DNA from: Pseudomonas koreensis
Lineage (GTDB): Bacteria > Pseudomonadota > Gammaproteobacteria > Pseudomonadales > Pseudomonadaceae
NCBI RefSeq assembly: GCF_025447595.1
Contig: NZ_JAOEJU010000016.1
Span: forward strand, 62,001-126,000
Direction: 5' to 3'
Length of the DNA: 64,000 nt
Shown: one piece after another, positions 9,298 through 26,946 of the stretch
Layout: each line of letters opens with the position of its first letter
How positions within the stretch are numbered: the first letter of the stretch is position 1
Notes under the pieces: model-generated
Told to the model about the DNA's origin: nothing
What the model saw: the letters and a program-made list of their open reading frames with translations, nothing else
The model's database searches: none
Translations under genes and position numbers: made by a program

Positions 9298-12200
9298 ATG
9301 CCGGCTTCATTCGTTCATCTACGCCTGCACACTGAATACTCCCTGGTCGACGGGCTGGTGCGGATCAAGCCGCTGGTCAAGGCCCTGACCGGCATGGGCA
9401 TGCCGGCCGTTGCGGTGACCGACCAGAACAACATGTGTTCGCTGGTCAAGTTCTATAAAAACACCATGGGTGCCGGGATCAAGCCGATCTGCGGCGCCGA
9501 CCTGTGGCTGTCGAACAAAGATCCGGATGGTCCGCTGAGCCGACTCAGCCTGCTGGTCATGAATGCCCAGGGCTATCGCAACCTGACCGAGCTGATTTCC
9601 CGTGGCTTCATCGAAGGTCAGCGCAACGGCATGATCATCATCGAGCGCGAATGGGTCGCCGAGGCCAATGAAGGCCTGATCATGTTGTCCGCCGCCAAAG
9701 AAGGCGAGATCGGCATGGCCATGATCGGCGGTAACCCCGCTGAAGCCGAAACCCTGGCGCGTGAATGGATGGCGGTGTTCCCGGATCGTTTCTATCTGGA
9801 AGTCCAGCGCACCAACCGTCCGAACGACGAAGAACAATTGCACGGCGCCGTGGCCCTGGCCGACAAGCTCGGTGCGCCGCTGGTCGCGACCAACGACGTG
9901 CGCTTCATCAAGCAGGAAGACTTCGCCGCCCACGAAACCCGCGTTTGCATCGGTGAGGGCCGGGCCCTCGACGATCCGCGGCGTTCGAAGAACTACAGCG
10001 ACCAGCAGTACCTGAAAAGCGCTGAGGAAATGGCCGAGCTGTTCAGCGACCTGCCGGATGCGGTGGAAAACACCGTCGAGATTGCCAAACGCTGCAACAT
10101 CGACGTGAAGCTGGGCAAGCACTTCCTGCCCGACTATCCGATTCCCGATGGCATGACCATCGACGAGTATTTTCGCAAGGTGTCGTTCGACGGTCTGGAC
10201 GATCGCCTCAGCGTGCTGCTGCCCAAGGACACCACCGAAGACTACGAGGCCAAGCGGCAGGTCTACGTCGACCGGCTGAATTTCGAGCTGGATATCATCA
10301 TCCAGATGGGGTTCCCCGGTTACTTCCTGATCGTGATGGACTTTATCCAGTGGGCCAAGAACAACGGCGTGCCGGTGGGCCCTGGCCGGGGTTCGGGTGC
10401 CGGATCGCTGGTGGCCTATGTGCAGAAGATCACCGACCTCGACCCGCTGGAATATGACCTGCTGTTCGAACGTTTCCTCAACCCGGAACGGGTATCGATG
10501 CCCGACTTCGACGTCGACTTCTGTATGGACGGTCGCGACCGGGTAATCGATTACGTGGCGGAAAAATACGGCCGTAACGCCGTTAGCCAGATCATCACCT
10601 TCGGCTCCATGGCGGCGAAGGCTGTGGTACGCGACGTGGCGCGGGCCCAGGGCAAGTCGTTCGGTCTGGCGGATCGTCTGTCGAAGATGATTCCGTTCGA
10701 AGTCGGCATGACCCTGGAAAAAGCCTACGAGCAGGAAGAAATCCTGCGCGACTTCATCAAGGTCGATGAAGAAGCGGCGGAAATCTGGGAGATGGCGCGC
10801 AAGCTCGAAGGCGTGGTGCGTAACGTCGGTAAACACGCCGGTGGTGTGGTCATCGCGCCGACCAAGCTGACCGACTTCTCGCCGATCTATTGCGACGAGG
10901 CCGGCGACGGTCTGGTGACCCAGTTCGACAAGGATGACGTCGAGGCGGCCGGTCTGGTGAAGTTCGACTTCCTCGGCCTGCGGACCCTGACGATCATCGA
11001 CTGGGCGCTGAAGACCATCAACCGCGACCGCGCCAAGGTCAACGAGCCGCCGCTGGACATCGCGTTCATCCCGCTGGATGACAAGCCGACTTATCAACTG
11101 CTGCAAAAGGCTGAAACCACGGCGGTGTTCCAGCTTGAATCCCGCGGCATGAAAGAGCTGATCAAAAAGCTCAAGCCCGACTGCCTCGAAGACTTGATCG
11201 CACTGGTGGCCCTGTTCCGTCCGGGCCCGCTGCAATCGGGCATGGTGGATGACTTCATCAACCGTAAGCACGGTCGCGCAGAGCTTGCTTATCCGCACCC
11301 GGATTACCAGTACGAAGGTTTGCAGCCGGTGCTGGCGCCGACGTACGGCATCATCCTGTATCAGGAACAGGTGATGCAGATCGCCCAGGTCATGGCCGGC
11401 TACACCCTCGGTGGTGCGGACATGCTGCGTCGGGCGATGGGTAAGAAGAAACCCGAGGAAATGGCCAAGCAGCGCGGCGGTTTCATTGAGGGTTGTGCGT
11501 CGAACAATATCGACGCGGATCTGGCCGGTAACATTTTCGACCTGGTAGAGAAATTCGCCGGTTACGGCTTCAACAAATCCCACTCCGCCGCTTACGGTCT
11601 GGTGTCGTACCAGACTGCCTGGCTGAAAGCCCATTACCCGGCGCCGTTCATGGCCGCGGTACTCTCGGCGGACATGCACAACACCGACAAGGTCGTGACC
11701 TTGATCGAAGAAGTGCGCACGATGAAGCTGCGCCTCGACGCGCCGGATGTGAACACTTCGGAGTTCAAGTTCACGGTGAACGACGAAGGCCGCATCGTGT
11801 ACGGCCTGGGCGCGATCAAAGGCGTCGGCGAAGGCCCGGTGGAAGCGATCACCGAGGCCCGTCAGGCCGGCCCGTTCAAAGACCTGTTCGACTTCTGCGC
11901 CCGGGTCGACCTCAAGCGCATCAACAAGCGCACGCTCGATGGTCTGATCCGCAGCGGCGCGCTGGATCGCCTCGGCCCGTATTTCCACGACGAGCAAAAG
12001 GCTTATCAGGCCAATATCGACCGCAACCGCGCCGTGCTGCTGGCAGCGATGGAAGAGGCGATCAAGTCGGCCGAACAGACCGCGCGCACTCGTGACAGCG
12101 GCCACGCCGACCTGTTCGGCGGGCTGTTCGTCGAGGAAGACGCTGACGTTTACGCGCTGCATCGCAAGGCCAAGGAGCTGACGCTCAAGGAGCGCCTCAA

Positions 12201-12819
12201 GGGTGAAAAAGACACTCTTGGCCTGTACCTGACCGGTCATCCGATTGACGAATACGAAGGCGAAATCCGTCGTTTCGCCCGCCAACGCATCATCGACCTG
12301 AAACCGGCCCGGGACACCCAGACCGTGGCGGGGATGATCATTGCCCTGCGGGTGATGAAGAACAAGAAGGGCGACAAGATGGGCTTTATCACCCTCGACG
12401 ACCGCTCCGGGCGGATCGAGGCGTCGCTGTTCGCCGATGCGTTCCACTCCGCGCAATCGCTGCTTCAGACCGATGCGATGGTGGTGGTCGAAGGCGAGGT
12501 CAGCAACGATGACTTCTCCGGTGGCCTGCGGCTGCGGGTCAAGCGGGTGATGAGCATGGAGGATGCGCGCACCAACCTGGCCGAGAGCCTGCGCCTGAAG
12601 TTGCAGACCCAGGACCTGAAAGGCGATCAGCTACGCTGGTTGGGTGATTTGCTCAAGCGTCATCGCGGGGCGTGCCCGATCACCATGGAATACACCAGTC
12701 CCGATGCGAAGACCTTGCTGCAGTTTGGCGAGACCTGGCGGATCGACCCGGCGGATGCGTTGATTCAAGCCCTGCGTGACCAGTTCGGGCGAGACAACGT
12801 CTTCCTCCAATACCGTTGA
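9298..12819 (+). CDS. dnaE: DNA polymerase III alpha subunit
   Basis: The 1173-residue replicative polymerase (C-family). The N-terminal PHP domain (about 1-280) begins FVHLRLHTEYSLVDG. The palm carries PDFDVDFC with Asp403 and Asp405, equivalent to the catalytic Asp401/Asp403 of E. coli. Fingers, a helix-hairpin-helix region, an OB-fold (about 990-1080) and a C-terminal tau-binding part follow. The ATG at 9298 is preceded by GGACAGGATCACT. Length is normal; nothing suggests the error-prone DnaE2 paralogue. Confidence 0.98.
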   Translation: MPASFVHLRLHTEYSLVDGLVRIKPLVKALTGMGMPAVAVTDQNNMCSLVKFYKNTMGAGIKPICGADLWLSNKDPDGPLSRLSLLVMNAQGYRNLTELISRGFIEGQRNGMIIIEREWVAEANEGLIMLSAAKEGEIGMAMIGGNPAEAETLAREWMAVFPDRFYLEVQRTNRPNDEEQLHGAVALADKLGAPLVATNDVRFIKQEDFAAHETRVCIGEGRALDDPRRSKNYSDQQYLKSAEEMAELFSDLPDAVENTVEIAKRCNIDVKLGKHFLPDYPIPDGMTIDEYFRKVSFDGLDDRLSVLLPKDTTEDYEAKRQVYVDRLNFELDIIIQMGFPGYFLIVMDFIQWAKNNGVPVGPGRGSGAGSLVAYVQKITDLDPLEYDLLFERFLNPERVSMPDFDVDFCMDGRDRVIDYVAEKYGRNAVSQIITFGSMAAKAVVRDVARAQGKSFGLADRLSKMIPFEVGMTLEKAYEQEEILRDFIKVDEEAAEIWEMARKLEGVVRNVGKHAGGVVIAPTKLTDFSPIYCDEAGDGLVTQFDKDDVEAAGLVKFDFLGLRTLTIIDWALKTINRDRAKVNEPPLDIAFIPLDDKPTYQLLQKAETTAVFQLESRGMKELIKKLKPDCLEDLIALVALFRPGPLQSGMVDDFINRKHGRAELAYPHPDYQYEGLQPVLAPTYGIILYQEQVMQIAQVMAGYTLGGADMLRRAMGKKKPEEMAKQRGGFIEGCASNNIDADLAGNIFDLVEKFAGYGFNKSHSAAYGLVSYQTAWLKAHYPAPFMAAVLSADMHNTDKVVTLIEEVRTMKLRLDAPDVNTSEFKFTVNDEGRIVYGLGAIKGVGEGPVEAITEARQAGPFKDLFDFCARVDLKRINKRTLDGLIRSGALDRLGPYFHDEQKAYQANIDRNRAVLLAAMEEAIKSAEQTARTRDSGHADLFGGLFVEEDADVYALHRKAKELTLKERLKGEKDTLGLYLTGHPIDEYEGEIRRFARQRIIDLKPARDTQTVAGMIIALRVMKNKKGDKMGFITLDDRSGRIEASLFADAFHSAQSLLQTDAMVVVEGEVSNDDFSGGLRLRVKRVMSMEDARTNLAESLRLKLQTQDLKGDQLRWLGDLLKRHRGACPITMEYTSPDAKTLLQFGETWRIDPADALIQALRDQFGRDNVFLQYR

Positions 12820-12821
12820 CC

Positions 12822-12846
12822 GGCAGGTGCCATCAAAGCGCCTGCC
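12822..12846 (+). terminator. Imperfect stem-loop after dnaE
   Basis: GGCAGGTGC pairs with GCGCCTGCC across a 7-base loop just after the dnaE stop. No T-run follows directly, so this is at best a weak terminator. Confidence 0.35.
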
Positions 12847-12958
12847 CACAACCTGAATTTTTAATCTCGACCTCAGCGCGCCTCTCCCTTAAGGTAGGGC
12901 GCGAATAGACAACCGGCCGGCCCAAGCTCACTTGGGACACGACCCAAGACGGACGCCT

Positions 12959-13906
12959 ATGAACCCGAATTTTCTAGATTTCGAACAGCCGATCGCCGAC
13001 CTGCAAGCCAAGATCGAAGAGTTGCGCTTGGTCGGTAATGACAATTCGCTGAATATCGGCGATGAGATCTCCCGCCTGCAGGACAAGAGCAAGACGCTGA
13101 CCGAAGATATCTTCGGCAAGCTGACCAGCTGGCAGATCGCTCGTCTGGCACGTCACCCGAAACGTCCTTACACCCTGGACTACATCGACCACATCTTCAC
13201 CGAGTTCGACGAGCTGCACGGTGATCGTCACTTCTCCGACGACGCGGCCATTGTGGGCGGCGTGGCACGTCTGGAAGACCAGCCAGTGATGGTGATCGGT
13301 CACCAGAAGGGCCGTGAAGTGCGTGAAAAGGTACGCCGCAACTTCGGCATGCCGCGTCCGGAAGGCTACCGCAAGGCTTGCCGCCTGATGGAAATGGCCG
13401 AGCGTTTCAAGATGCCGATCCTGACCTTCATCGACACCCCGGGTGCCTACCCTGGCATCGACGCCGAAGAGCGCAACCAGAGCGAAGCGATTGCCTGGAA
13501 CCTGCGCGTCATGGCTCGCCTGAAAACCCCGATCATCGCCACCGTGATTGGTGAAGGTGGTTCCGGCGGTGCACTGGCGATCGGTGTGTGCGACCAACTG
13601 AACATGCTGCAGTACTCGACTTACGCGGTGATCTCGCCGGAAGGTTGCGCTTCGATTCTGTGGAAAACTGCAGAGAAGGCGCCGGACGCCGCTGAAGCGA
13701 TGGGCATCACTGCCGAGCGTCTGAAAGGCCTGGGCATCGTCGACAAGGTGATCGGCGAGCCTCTGGGCGGCGCTCACCGCGATCCGGCCGCTGCCGCTGC
13801 ATCGATCCGCGCCGAGCTGAGCTCGCAACTGGCGATGCTGAAGAAGTTCGACAACGAAGCGCTGCTCAAGCGTCGTTACGATCGTCTGATGAGCTACGGT
13901 CTCTAA
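12959..13906 (+). CDS. accA: Acetyl-CoA carboxylase carboxyltransferase alpha subunit
   Basis: The 315-residue alpha half of the carboxyltransferase that, with AccD, moves the carboxyl group from biotin to acetyl-CoA to give malonyl-CoA. Start [16 protein letters not shown] is the usual start of the family; an upstream in-frame GTG would add nine unlikely residues. Crotonase-fold oxyanion and CoA-binding glycines are seen in [13 protein letters not shown] and the preceding [10 protein letters not shown]. It lies alone between dnaE and a REP pair, with the fatty-acid gene fabZ in the same region. Confidence 0.97.
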   Translation: MNPNFLDFEQPIADLQAKIEELRLVGNDNSLNIGDEISRLQDKSKTLTEDIFGKLTSWQIARLARHPKRPYTLDYIDHIFTEFDELHGDRHFSDDAAIVGGVARLEDQPVMVIGHQKGREVREKVRRNFGMPRPEGYRKACRLMEMAERFKMPILTFIDTPGAYPGIDAEERNQSEAIAWNLRVMARLKTPIIATVIGEGGSGGALAIGVCDQLNMLQYSTYAVISPEGCASILWKTAEKAPDAAEAMGITAERLKGLGIVDKVIGEPLGGAHRDPAAAAASIRAELSSQLAMLKKFDNEALLKRRYDRLMSYGL

Positions 13907-13927
13907 GTCGACCGCGCAATACCCGAT

Positions 13928-14014
13928 GTGGGAGCGAGCCTGCTCGCGATGAGGGGTAACATTCAACCATTGAGTTGGCTGTTGCTCCGCTATCGCGAGC
14001 AGGCTCGCTCCCAC
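13928..14014. repeat. Inverted REP pair (REPIN) upstream of tilS
   Basis: GTGGGAGCGAGCCTGCTCGCG at the left is repeated in inverse orientation as TCGCGAGCAGGCTCGCTCCC at the right, with about 40 bases between. This is the standard two-unit REPIN of fluorescent pseudomonads. It fills the gap between accA and tilS and could fold into a long hairpin that ends accA transcription. Related pairs are at 43891-43980 and 55940-56026. Confidence 0.9.
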
Positions 14015-14039
14015 ATTTGATTTGTGCCAAGGGAAAGAA

Positions 14040-15368
14040 ATGGATCAGTCGACGATTGATTTGCCTTCCAGGCTTCTGCGTAATCTCAAGCCCTGGCTCA
14101 GCGCTTCCCATTGGCGCATCGCCTTCTCCGGTGGTCTCGACTCCACCGTCCTGCTGCACCTCCTGGCCAATCTCGCCAAAACCGAATCCATTCCGGCGCT
14201 AAGCGCCATCCATGTTCATCACGGTCTTCAAACTGTGGCCGACGCTTGGCCGGCGCATTGTCAGGCGGTTTGCGATGAACTGGCAGTGCCGTTGCAAGTG
14301 GCGCGTGTGCAGGTGCAGCCGGGGGCAAGTTTGGAGCGGGCGGCGCGGGATGCGCGCTATGCGGCGTTCAGTGCGGCGACTCAGGCCAATGATGTGCTGC
14401 TGACCGGTCAGCACCGCGACGATCAGGCTGAAACGCTGTTGTTCCGCCTGCTGCGTGGTGCCGGTGTGCGTGGGCTGTCCGGTATGCCAGTCATGCGAGC
14501 GCTGGGGCAGGGCAGTCTGGTTCGGCCGTTGCTCGATGTTACGCGTGCAGAGCTGGAAGCCTATGCGCAGGATCATGGCCTGCGTTGGGTCGAGGACCCG
14601 TCGAATCAGGATCGACAGTTCTCGCGCAACTATCTGCGCCATCAGGTCATGCCGCTGCTGACTGGTCGCTGGCCTCAGGCTCACGCCAGCATGGCCCGCA
14701 GTGCGGCACATTTGCGTGAGGCGCAAGGTTTGCTTGATGAACTGGCGCAAATCGATCTGGCTCAAGCGAGTTCACCCAGTGAGTTCGTGTGGTCGGGATT
14801 GCCGTCACTGGAATTCGCGGTCATCGCGGGATTGTCCGATGCGCGCCAGCGCAATGCACTCAGTCACTGGCTGGAACCGCTCACTCGCTTGCCGGATACC
14901 GACCATTGGTCGGGTTGGGCAGATCTGCGTGATGCCGGCAATGATGCCTCGCCTATCTGGCGTCTGGCAGATGGCGAGTTGCACCGAAGCGCCGGTCGCT
15001 TGTGGTGGCTCAGCGGACAATGGCTATGCACGCCGGTGGTCAGCGGCGACTGGCACGACCTGTCGTCAGCGCTACGCTTGCCCGATAACGGGCGTGTCAT
15101 GTTCAGCGGTCAGACTCCCGCAGGGCCGCTGCAAATACGCTATCGGCGGGGTGGCGAGGTGATGCATCTGGCAGCTCGCGGTCATCGCGATCTCAAGCGT
15201 CTGCTCAATGAGCGCGCGGTGCCGGCCTTCTTGCGTGGCAGATTGCCGCTGCTGTTTCGCGGTGAAGAATTGCTCGCCGTGGCGAACCTGCCGGGGCTCG
15301 ACGGCAATGCGCTGGAAGGCTGGCGATTGCATTGGCAGCCTTCTGACGAAGATCAAGGTTTGAGATGA
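14040..15368 (+). CDS. tilS: tRNA(Ile)-lysidine synthetase
   Basis: A 442-residue ATP-pyrophosphatase that converts C34 of the CAU-anticodon tRNA-Ile to lysidine, switching it from Met to Ile decoding. The PP-loop SGGLDS is at residues 30-35. A central linker and a C-terminal substrate-recognition domain (about 370-435, RGGEVMHLAARGHRDLK) follow. The ATG at 14040 has AAGGGA six bases upstream; an upstream GTG in frame is less likely. It ends within the candidate pyrG promoter. Confidence 0.95.
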   Translation: MDQSTIDLPSRLLRNLKPWLSASHWRIAFSGGLDSTVLLHLLANLAKTESIPALSAIHVHHGLQTVADAWPAHCQAVCDELAVPLQVARVQVQPGASLERAARDARYAAFSAATQANDVLLTGQHRDDQAETLLFRLLRGAGVRGLSGMPVMRALGQGSLVRPLLDVTRAELEAYAQDHGLRWVEDPSNQDRQFSRNYLRHQVMPLLTGRWPQAHASMARSAAHLREAQGLLDELAQIDLAQASSPSEFVWSGLPSLEFAVIAGLSDARQRNALSHWLEPLTRLPDTDHWSGWADLRDAGNDASPIWRLADGELHRSAGRLWWLSGQWLCTPVVSGDWHDLSSALRLPDNGRVMFSGQTPAGPLQIRYRRGGEVMHLAARGHRDLKRLLNERAVPAFLRGRLPLLFRGEELLAVANLPGLDGNALEGWRLHWQPSDEDQGLR

Positions 15369-15388
15369 AGGGGGCATTCCGGTAGACT
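15360..15388 (+). promoter_or_regulatory. Candidate sigma-70 promoter for pyrG
   Basis: TTGAGA (15360-15365) and TAGACT (15383-15388) are spaced by exactly 17 bases and overlap the tilS stop. The transcript would have a leader of about 250 bases before pyrG, in which no convincing gene or riboswitch is seen. Confidence 0.5.
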
Positions 15389-15621
15389 ACGCTCCCTTCT
15401 TGATACAACTTCTGTGGATTCGCCTGAATTGCAGGAGTTGCCGATTACCAAGCAGTCTTTGCTGGGCGATTCCAAAAAATGTGTAGCGAGCAACGTACCG
15501 GTGTTTTCACTTCCGGTCTGTCCCAACGCGGCGGTTTTTTTGAAAGGTGCACTGTGATTAATGCAGGTGATCGGGGGCTTCGGCCTTCCTTCGCTTTCCC
15601 CGGCGGCTCGGACCGCTTTAA

Positions 15622-18125
<2,504 letters not shown>

Positions 18126-18143
18126 ACCTCAATTCTCCGGTAA

Positions 18144-19571
<1,428 letters not shown>

Positions 19572-19658
19572 GCAGTAAATGATAGAAAGACACCGGATTG
19601 TGTCGGAAAAGTCGTGACAGCGATGGATTTGCCACTAATCTGATGCCTTATATGCACA

Positions 19659-19677
19659 AGCCTGGATATTCCAGGCT
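19659..19677 (+). terminator. Weak hairpin after eno
   Basis: AGCCTGG-atatt-CCAGGCT is a perfect 7-bp stem about 90 bases after eno, without a T-run. Confidence 0.35.
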
Positions 19678-19743
19678 TCGTGCTATCAGATGCTTCAAAG
19701 TTTTTTGCGTGGCTGTCTTTTTTCACTGGATACCTGATATTCG

Positions 19744-20022
19744 ATGCGCAGTCCTTACTGGTTGTTTCTCGTTTTGCTCTTGCTGCTGGCCGGTCTGCAG
19801 TACCGCCTGTGGGTGGGCAATGGCAGTCTGGCGCAAGTCGCCGAACTGAATCAGCAGATTGCTGATCAACACGCCGAGAACGAAGCCTTGCTGGAGCGCA
19901 ACCGGGTGATGGACGCTGAAGTCAGCGAGTTGAAGAAAGGCATGGAGACCGTTGAAGAACGGGCTCGTCACGAACTGGGCATGGTCAAGGACGGCGAAAC
20001 CCTTTACCAGTTGGCCCAATGA
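19744..20022 (+). CDS. ftsB: Cell division protein FtsB
   Basis: A 92-residue bitopic membrane protein that joins FtsL and FtsQ at the divisome. A single membrane segment (about residues 5-20, WLFLVLLLLLAGLQY) is followed by a periplasmic coiled coil (about 28-75) and the conserved ending RHELGMVKDGETLY. The ATGA overlap with ispD indicates coupled translation. The eno-ftsB-ispD order is standard. Confidence 0.94.
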   Translation: MRSPYWLFLVLLLLLAGLQYRLWVGNGSLAQVAELNQQIADQHAENEALLERNRVMDAEVSELKKGMETVEERARHELGMVKDGETLYQLAQ

Positions 20023-20722
20023 TCGATTCCCTGCCGGCCTTCTGGGCCGTGATTCCTGCCGCAGGCGTTGGTGCCCGTATGGCCGCGGACCGTCCCAAGC
20101 AATATCTGCAACTGGGCGGGCGCACAATTCTCGAACACAGCCTCGGCTGTTTCCTCGATCACCCGAGCCTAAAGGGCCTGGTGGTCAGTCTTGCCGTCGA
20201 TGATCCTTATTGGCCGAACCTGGCCAGCGCCAGTGATTCGCGGATTCAACGGGTCGACGGTGGGGCCGAACGTTCTGGCTCGGTACTCAACGCCTTGCTT
20301 CATCTGCATGGCCAAGGTGCTGACGACGAGGACTGGGTGCTGGTGCACGATGCGGCGCGGCCCAATCTGAGCCGTGACGATCTCGACAAACTGCTCGCTG
20401 AGCTGGCGAACGACCCGGTCGGCGGATTGCTGGCCGTGCCGGCCAAGGACACTCTCAAGCGGGTCGACAAGCACGGTCGGGTGGTGGAAACCGTCGATCG
20501 CAGCGTGATCTGGCAAGCCTATACACCGCAGATGTTCCGCCTCGGTGCGCTGCACCGTGCATTGGCGGACAGTCTGGTGGCCGATGCAGTGATCACCGAT
20601 GAAGCCTCTGCAATGGAGTGGGCCGGCATGGCGCCGCGTCTGATCGAAGGTCGTGCTGACAACCTGAAAGTCACCCGCCCCGAAGACCTCGAATGGTTGC
20701 GCCAACGCTGGATTAACCGTCG

Positions 20723-20726
<4 letters not shown>
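20019..20726 (+). CDS. ispD: 2-C-methyl-D-erythritol 4-phosphate cytidylyltransferase
   Basis: A 235-residue cytosolic enzyme of the MEP isoprenoid pathway that makes CDP-ME from MEP and CTP. The N-terminal nucleotide loop IPAAGVGARMAADRPKQYL, the central VLVHDAARP motif and the DEASAMEW region near residue 190 are intact. In many bacteria ispF follows directly; here a LysR gene and the formaldehyde genes lie between. The 3' end overlaps the stop end of the convergent LysR gene by 4 bases. Confidence 0.96.
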
Positions 20727-22848
<2,122 letters not shown>

Positions 22849-22903
22849 TCAATCGCGATGCCACGGCTGCCAATGTGCAGCCGTGGCTGCGTAGGAGTCC
22901 TAC

Positions 22904-23749
22904 ATGAGTCTGGAAAACATCTCCTGTCAGAAAAGTTTCGGCGGCTGGCACAAGCGCTATCGCCATCGCTCCGAAGTGCTGGGCTGTGACATGGTGTTTG
23001 CCGTGTACCTGCCGCCGCAGGCAGAGCAGGGCGGCAAGCTGCCGGTGCTGTATTGGCTGTCGGGCCTGACCTGCACGGACGAAAACTTCATGCAGAAGGC
23101 CGGTGCCATGCGCATGGCGGCCGAGCTCGGGCTGATCATCGTGGCACCGGACACCAGCCCGCGTGGTCCTGATGTACCGGGTGATCCGGATGGCGCGTGG
23201 GATTTCGGCCTCGGTGCCGGGTTTTATCTGAATGCCACGCAGGAACCCTGGTCGCGGCACTATCGGATGCATGACTATGTCGTGCAGGAATTGCCTTCAC
23301 TGGTTGAAGCGCATTTCCCGGCGTCGGAAAAACGCAGCATCAGCGGCCACTCCATGGGCGGTCACGGCGCATTGGTCTGTGCGCTGCGCAATCCGGGACG
23401 TTATCAGTCGGTGTCTGCGTTCTCGCCGATCAATAATCCGATTGATTGCCCTTGGGGCCAGAAAGCGTTCACCCGCTATCTGGGCGAAGATCGTTCGAAA
23501 TGGCGCGAGTGGGATGCCTGTGCGCTGATCGCCGAGGCCGACGAGAAACTGCCAATGCTGGTGGATCAGGGTGACCGCGACGATTTCCTCGCCACCCAGC
23601 TCAAACCCGAAGCCCTGCAACAAGCGGCAAAACAGGCGGGGCATCCGCTGACGTTGCGCCTGCAACCGGGCTACGACCACAGCTATTTCTTCATCGCGAG
23701 CTTCATTGACGACCACTTGCAGCATCACGCGCGCGCCCTCAAGGCCTAA
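22904..23749 (+). CDS. fghA: S-formylglutathione hydrolase
   Basis: A 281-residue alpha/beta hydrolase that splits S-formylglutathione into formate and glutathione, completing formaldehyde detoxification begun by FrmA. The nucleophile serine is in SGHSMGGHG (about residue 148), and the acid and histidine are near VDQGDRDDF and [22 protein letters not shown] lies directly before the start. A strong terminator ends the frmA-fghA unit. Confidence 0.95.
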   Translation: MSLENISCQKSFGGWHKRYRHRSEVLGCDMVFAVYLPPQAEQGGKLPVLYWLSGLTCTDENFMQKAGAMRMAAELGLIIVAPDTSPRGPDVPGDPDGAWDFGLGAGFYLNATQEPWSRHYRMHDYVVQELPSLVEAHFPASEKRSISGHSMGGHGALVCALRNPGRYQSVSAFSPINNPIDCPWGQKAFTRYLGEDRSKWREWDACALIAEADEKLPMLVDQGDRDDFLATQLKPEALQQAAKQAGHPLTLRLQPGYDHSYFFIASFIDDHLQHHARALKA

Positions 23750-23762
23750 TGCAGGTAGAATC

Positions 23763-23792
23763 ACGCCCTGACAAAATTCGGGGCGTTTTTTT
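23763..23792 (+). terminator. Intrinsic terminator of frmA-fghA abutting ispF
   Basis: An 8-bp stem, ACGCCCTG/CGGGGCGT, with an 8-base AT-rich loop and a T7 tract. The T-run is followed immediately by the ispF ATG, and the only purine-rich ribosome-binding sequence for ispF (GGGG) lies in the right arm of the stem. Confidence 0.88.
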
Positions 23793-24266
23793 ATGCGTAT
23801 TGGCCACGGCTATGATGTGCACCGTTTCGCTGAAGGCGATTTCATTACTCTGGGCGGCGTGCGAATCGCACACGGCTTCGGGCTGCTCGCTCACTCCGAC
23901 GGTGACGTCCTGCTGCACGCCTTGAGCGACGCCTTGCTCGGCGCGGCTGCGCTGGGTGATATCGGCAAGCATTTCCCGGACACCGACCCGCAATTCAAGG
24001 GCGCCGACAGCCGTGTGCTGCTGCGTCACGTGGTCAGTCTGATCCACGCCAAAGGCTGGAAGGTCGGCAACGTCGACAACACCATCGTTGCCCAGGCACC
24101 GAAAATGGCCCCCCATATCGAATCGATGCGCGCGCTGATTGCCGCGGATCTGCAAGTAGAACTGGATCAAGTGAACGTGAAAGCCACCACCACCGAGAAG
24201 CTCGGCTTCGTCGGTCGCGAAGAAGGCATCGCCGTGCATTCCGTTGCCTTGTTGCTGCGCGCATGA
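23793..24266 (+). CDS. ispF: 2-C-methyl-D-erythritol 2,4-cyclodiphosphate synthase
   Basis: A 157-residue trimeric enzyme of the MEP pathway that cyclises CDP-ME 2-phosphate. Metal ligands Asp8 and His10 lie in GHGYDVHRF, the third in the [12 protein letters not shown] region, and the TTTEKLGF loop is intact. It overlaps truD by ATGA. Its ATG follows a T7 terminator tract without a free ribosome-binding site. Confidence 0.96.
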   Translation: MRIGHGYDVHRFAEGDFITLGGVRIAHGFGLLAHSDGDVLLHALSDALLGAAALGDIGKHFPDTDPQFKGADSRVLLRHVVSLIHAKGWKVGNVDNTIVAQAPKMAPHIESMRALIAADLQVELDQVNVKATTTEKLGFVGREEGIAVHSVALLLRA

Positions 24267-25308
24267 ACGAACTGCAATTGCTCGGCCCGCGGGCCTATGG
24301 CGACGCCCTCGGCACCGCGGTCCTGAAAGCCATCGCCGAAGATTTCCAGGTCGATGAAGTCCTCGACATTCCGTTCAGCGGTGACGGTGAGCACCTGTGG
24401 ATCTGGGTGGAAAAGCGCGGCCTGAACACCGAAGAAGCCGCGCGCCGTATCGCCAAGGCAGCCGGTGTGCCGCTGCGTACGGTGAGTTACGCCGGGCTCA
24501 AGGATCGTCAGGCGCTGACCCGTCAGTGGTTCAGCGTTCAGTTGCCGGGCAAGGCTGATCCGGATCTGTCGGCAGCTGAAAACGACACGCTGAAAATCCT
24601 CAAGACCACCCGCCATAAGCGCAAGCTGCAACGCGGTGCGCATTCGGCCAACGGTTTCACGTTGCGCCTGACCCAGTTCAATGGCGACAAGGCCGCCATC
24701 GACGAGCGTCTGCAACTGATCGCCAATCAAGGTATCCCGAATTACTTCGGTGCCCAGCGTTTCGGCCATGACGGTGGCAACGTCGTCGATGCCCGTTCGT
24801 GGGCTGCGCGCAAGGCACTGCCGGAGCAACGCAATGTGCGTTCGCGCCTGCTGTCGACCGCGCGCAGTTTTCTGTTCAATCAGGTGCTCGCGGCGCGGGT
24901 CGCCGATGGCAGCTGGCAGCGTGCCCAGGTCGGCGATTTGCTGGCATTCACCGACAGCCGCAGCTTTTTTCCGGCAGGTGAAGCCGAATGCAGCGACCCG
25001 CGCCTGGCGATTCTGGACCTGCACCCGACCGGGCCGCAGTGGGGCGAAGGTGACTCGCCGGCGACCGGGGTTGTCCATGATCTGGAGCAGGGAATTGCCG
25101 CACGCGAGGCGGATCTGCGCGATTGGTTGATTAATGCCGGTATGAGCCACGAACGTCGCATCCTGCGGCTGCCCATTGGCGGGTTGACGTGGCATTATCC
25201 CGAGCCTGACATTCTGCAACTGGAATTCGTCCTCCCGGCCGGATGCTTCGCCACCGTATTGGTGCGTGAACTCGTTGATCTGGTGCCGGTGGGGCAGACG
25301 GACAGCCC

Positions 25309-25321
<13 letters not shown>
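24263..25321 (+). CDS. truD: tRNA pseudouridine-13 synthase
   Basis: A 352-residue enzyme that isomerises U13 of tRNA-Glu. The catalytic aspartate is Asp81 in [13 protein letters not shown], and the family's later motif ([16 protein letters not shown]) is intact, with an inserted domain after it. Start overlaps ispF, and the 3' end overlaps surE by 13 bases, so the ispF-truD-surE-pcm run is tightly coupled. Confidence 0.95.
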
Positions 25322-26735
<1,414 letters not shown>

Positions 26736-26946
26736 GCATTTGTTCGGGGGCGCTGAATTCCTGTCGAACCCGCCTGTCTTACAGCGGCAGCGAGTGTTTA
26801 AACAGGATTGATCGTCTTCAGGCAAACGTGTGCGCCGAGCGATAGCGCTTCTATAAAGGTAAAGCCGGTTGCGCCCGTTATACTTGCGAAGTTTCATGCC
26901 GGAATCGGCATTCCACATTTTTCAGCCACCACAAAGGGAGCGGCGG

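Noticed and set aside
9319-12456. A 1045-residue open frame antisense to dnaE
   Set aside because: Same cause: mirror frame of a long GC-biased gene, with no recognisable domain.
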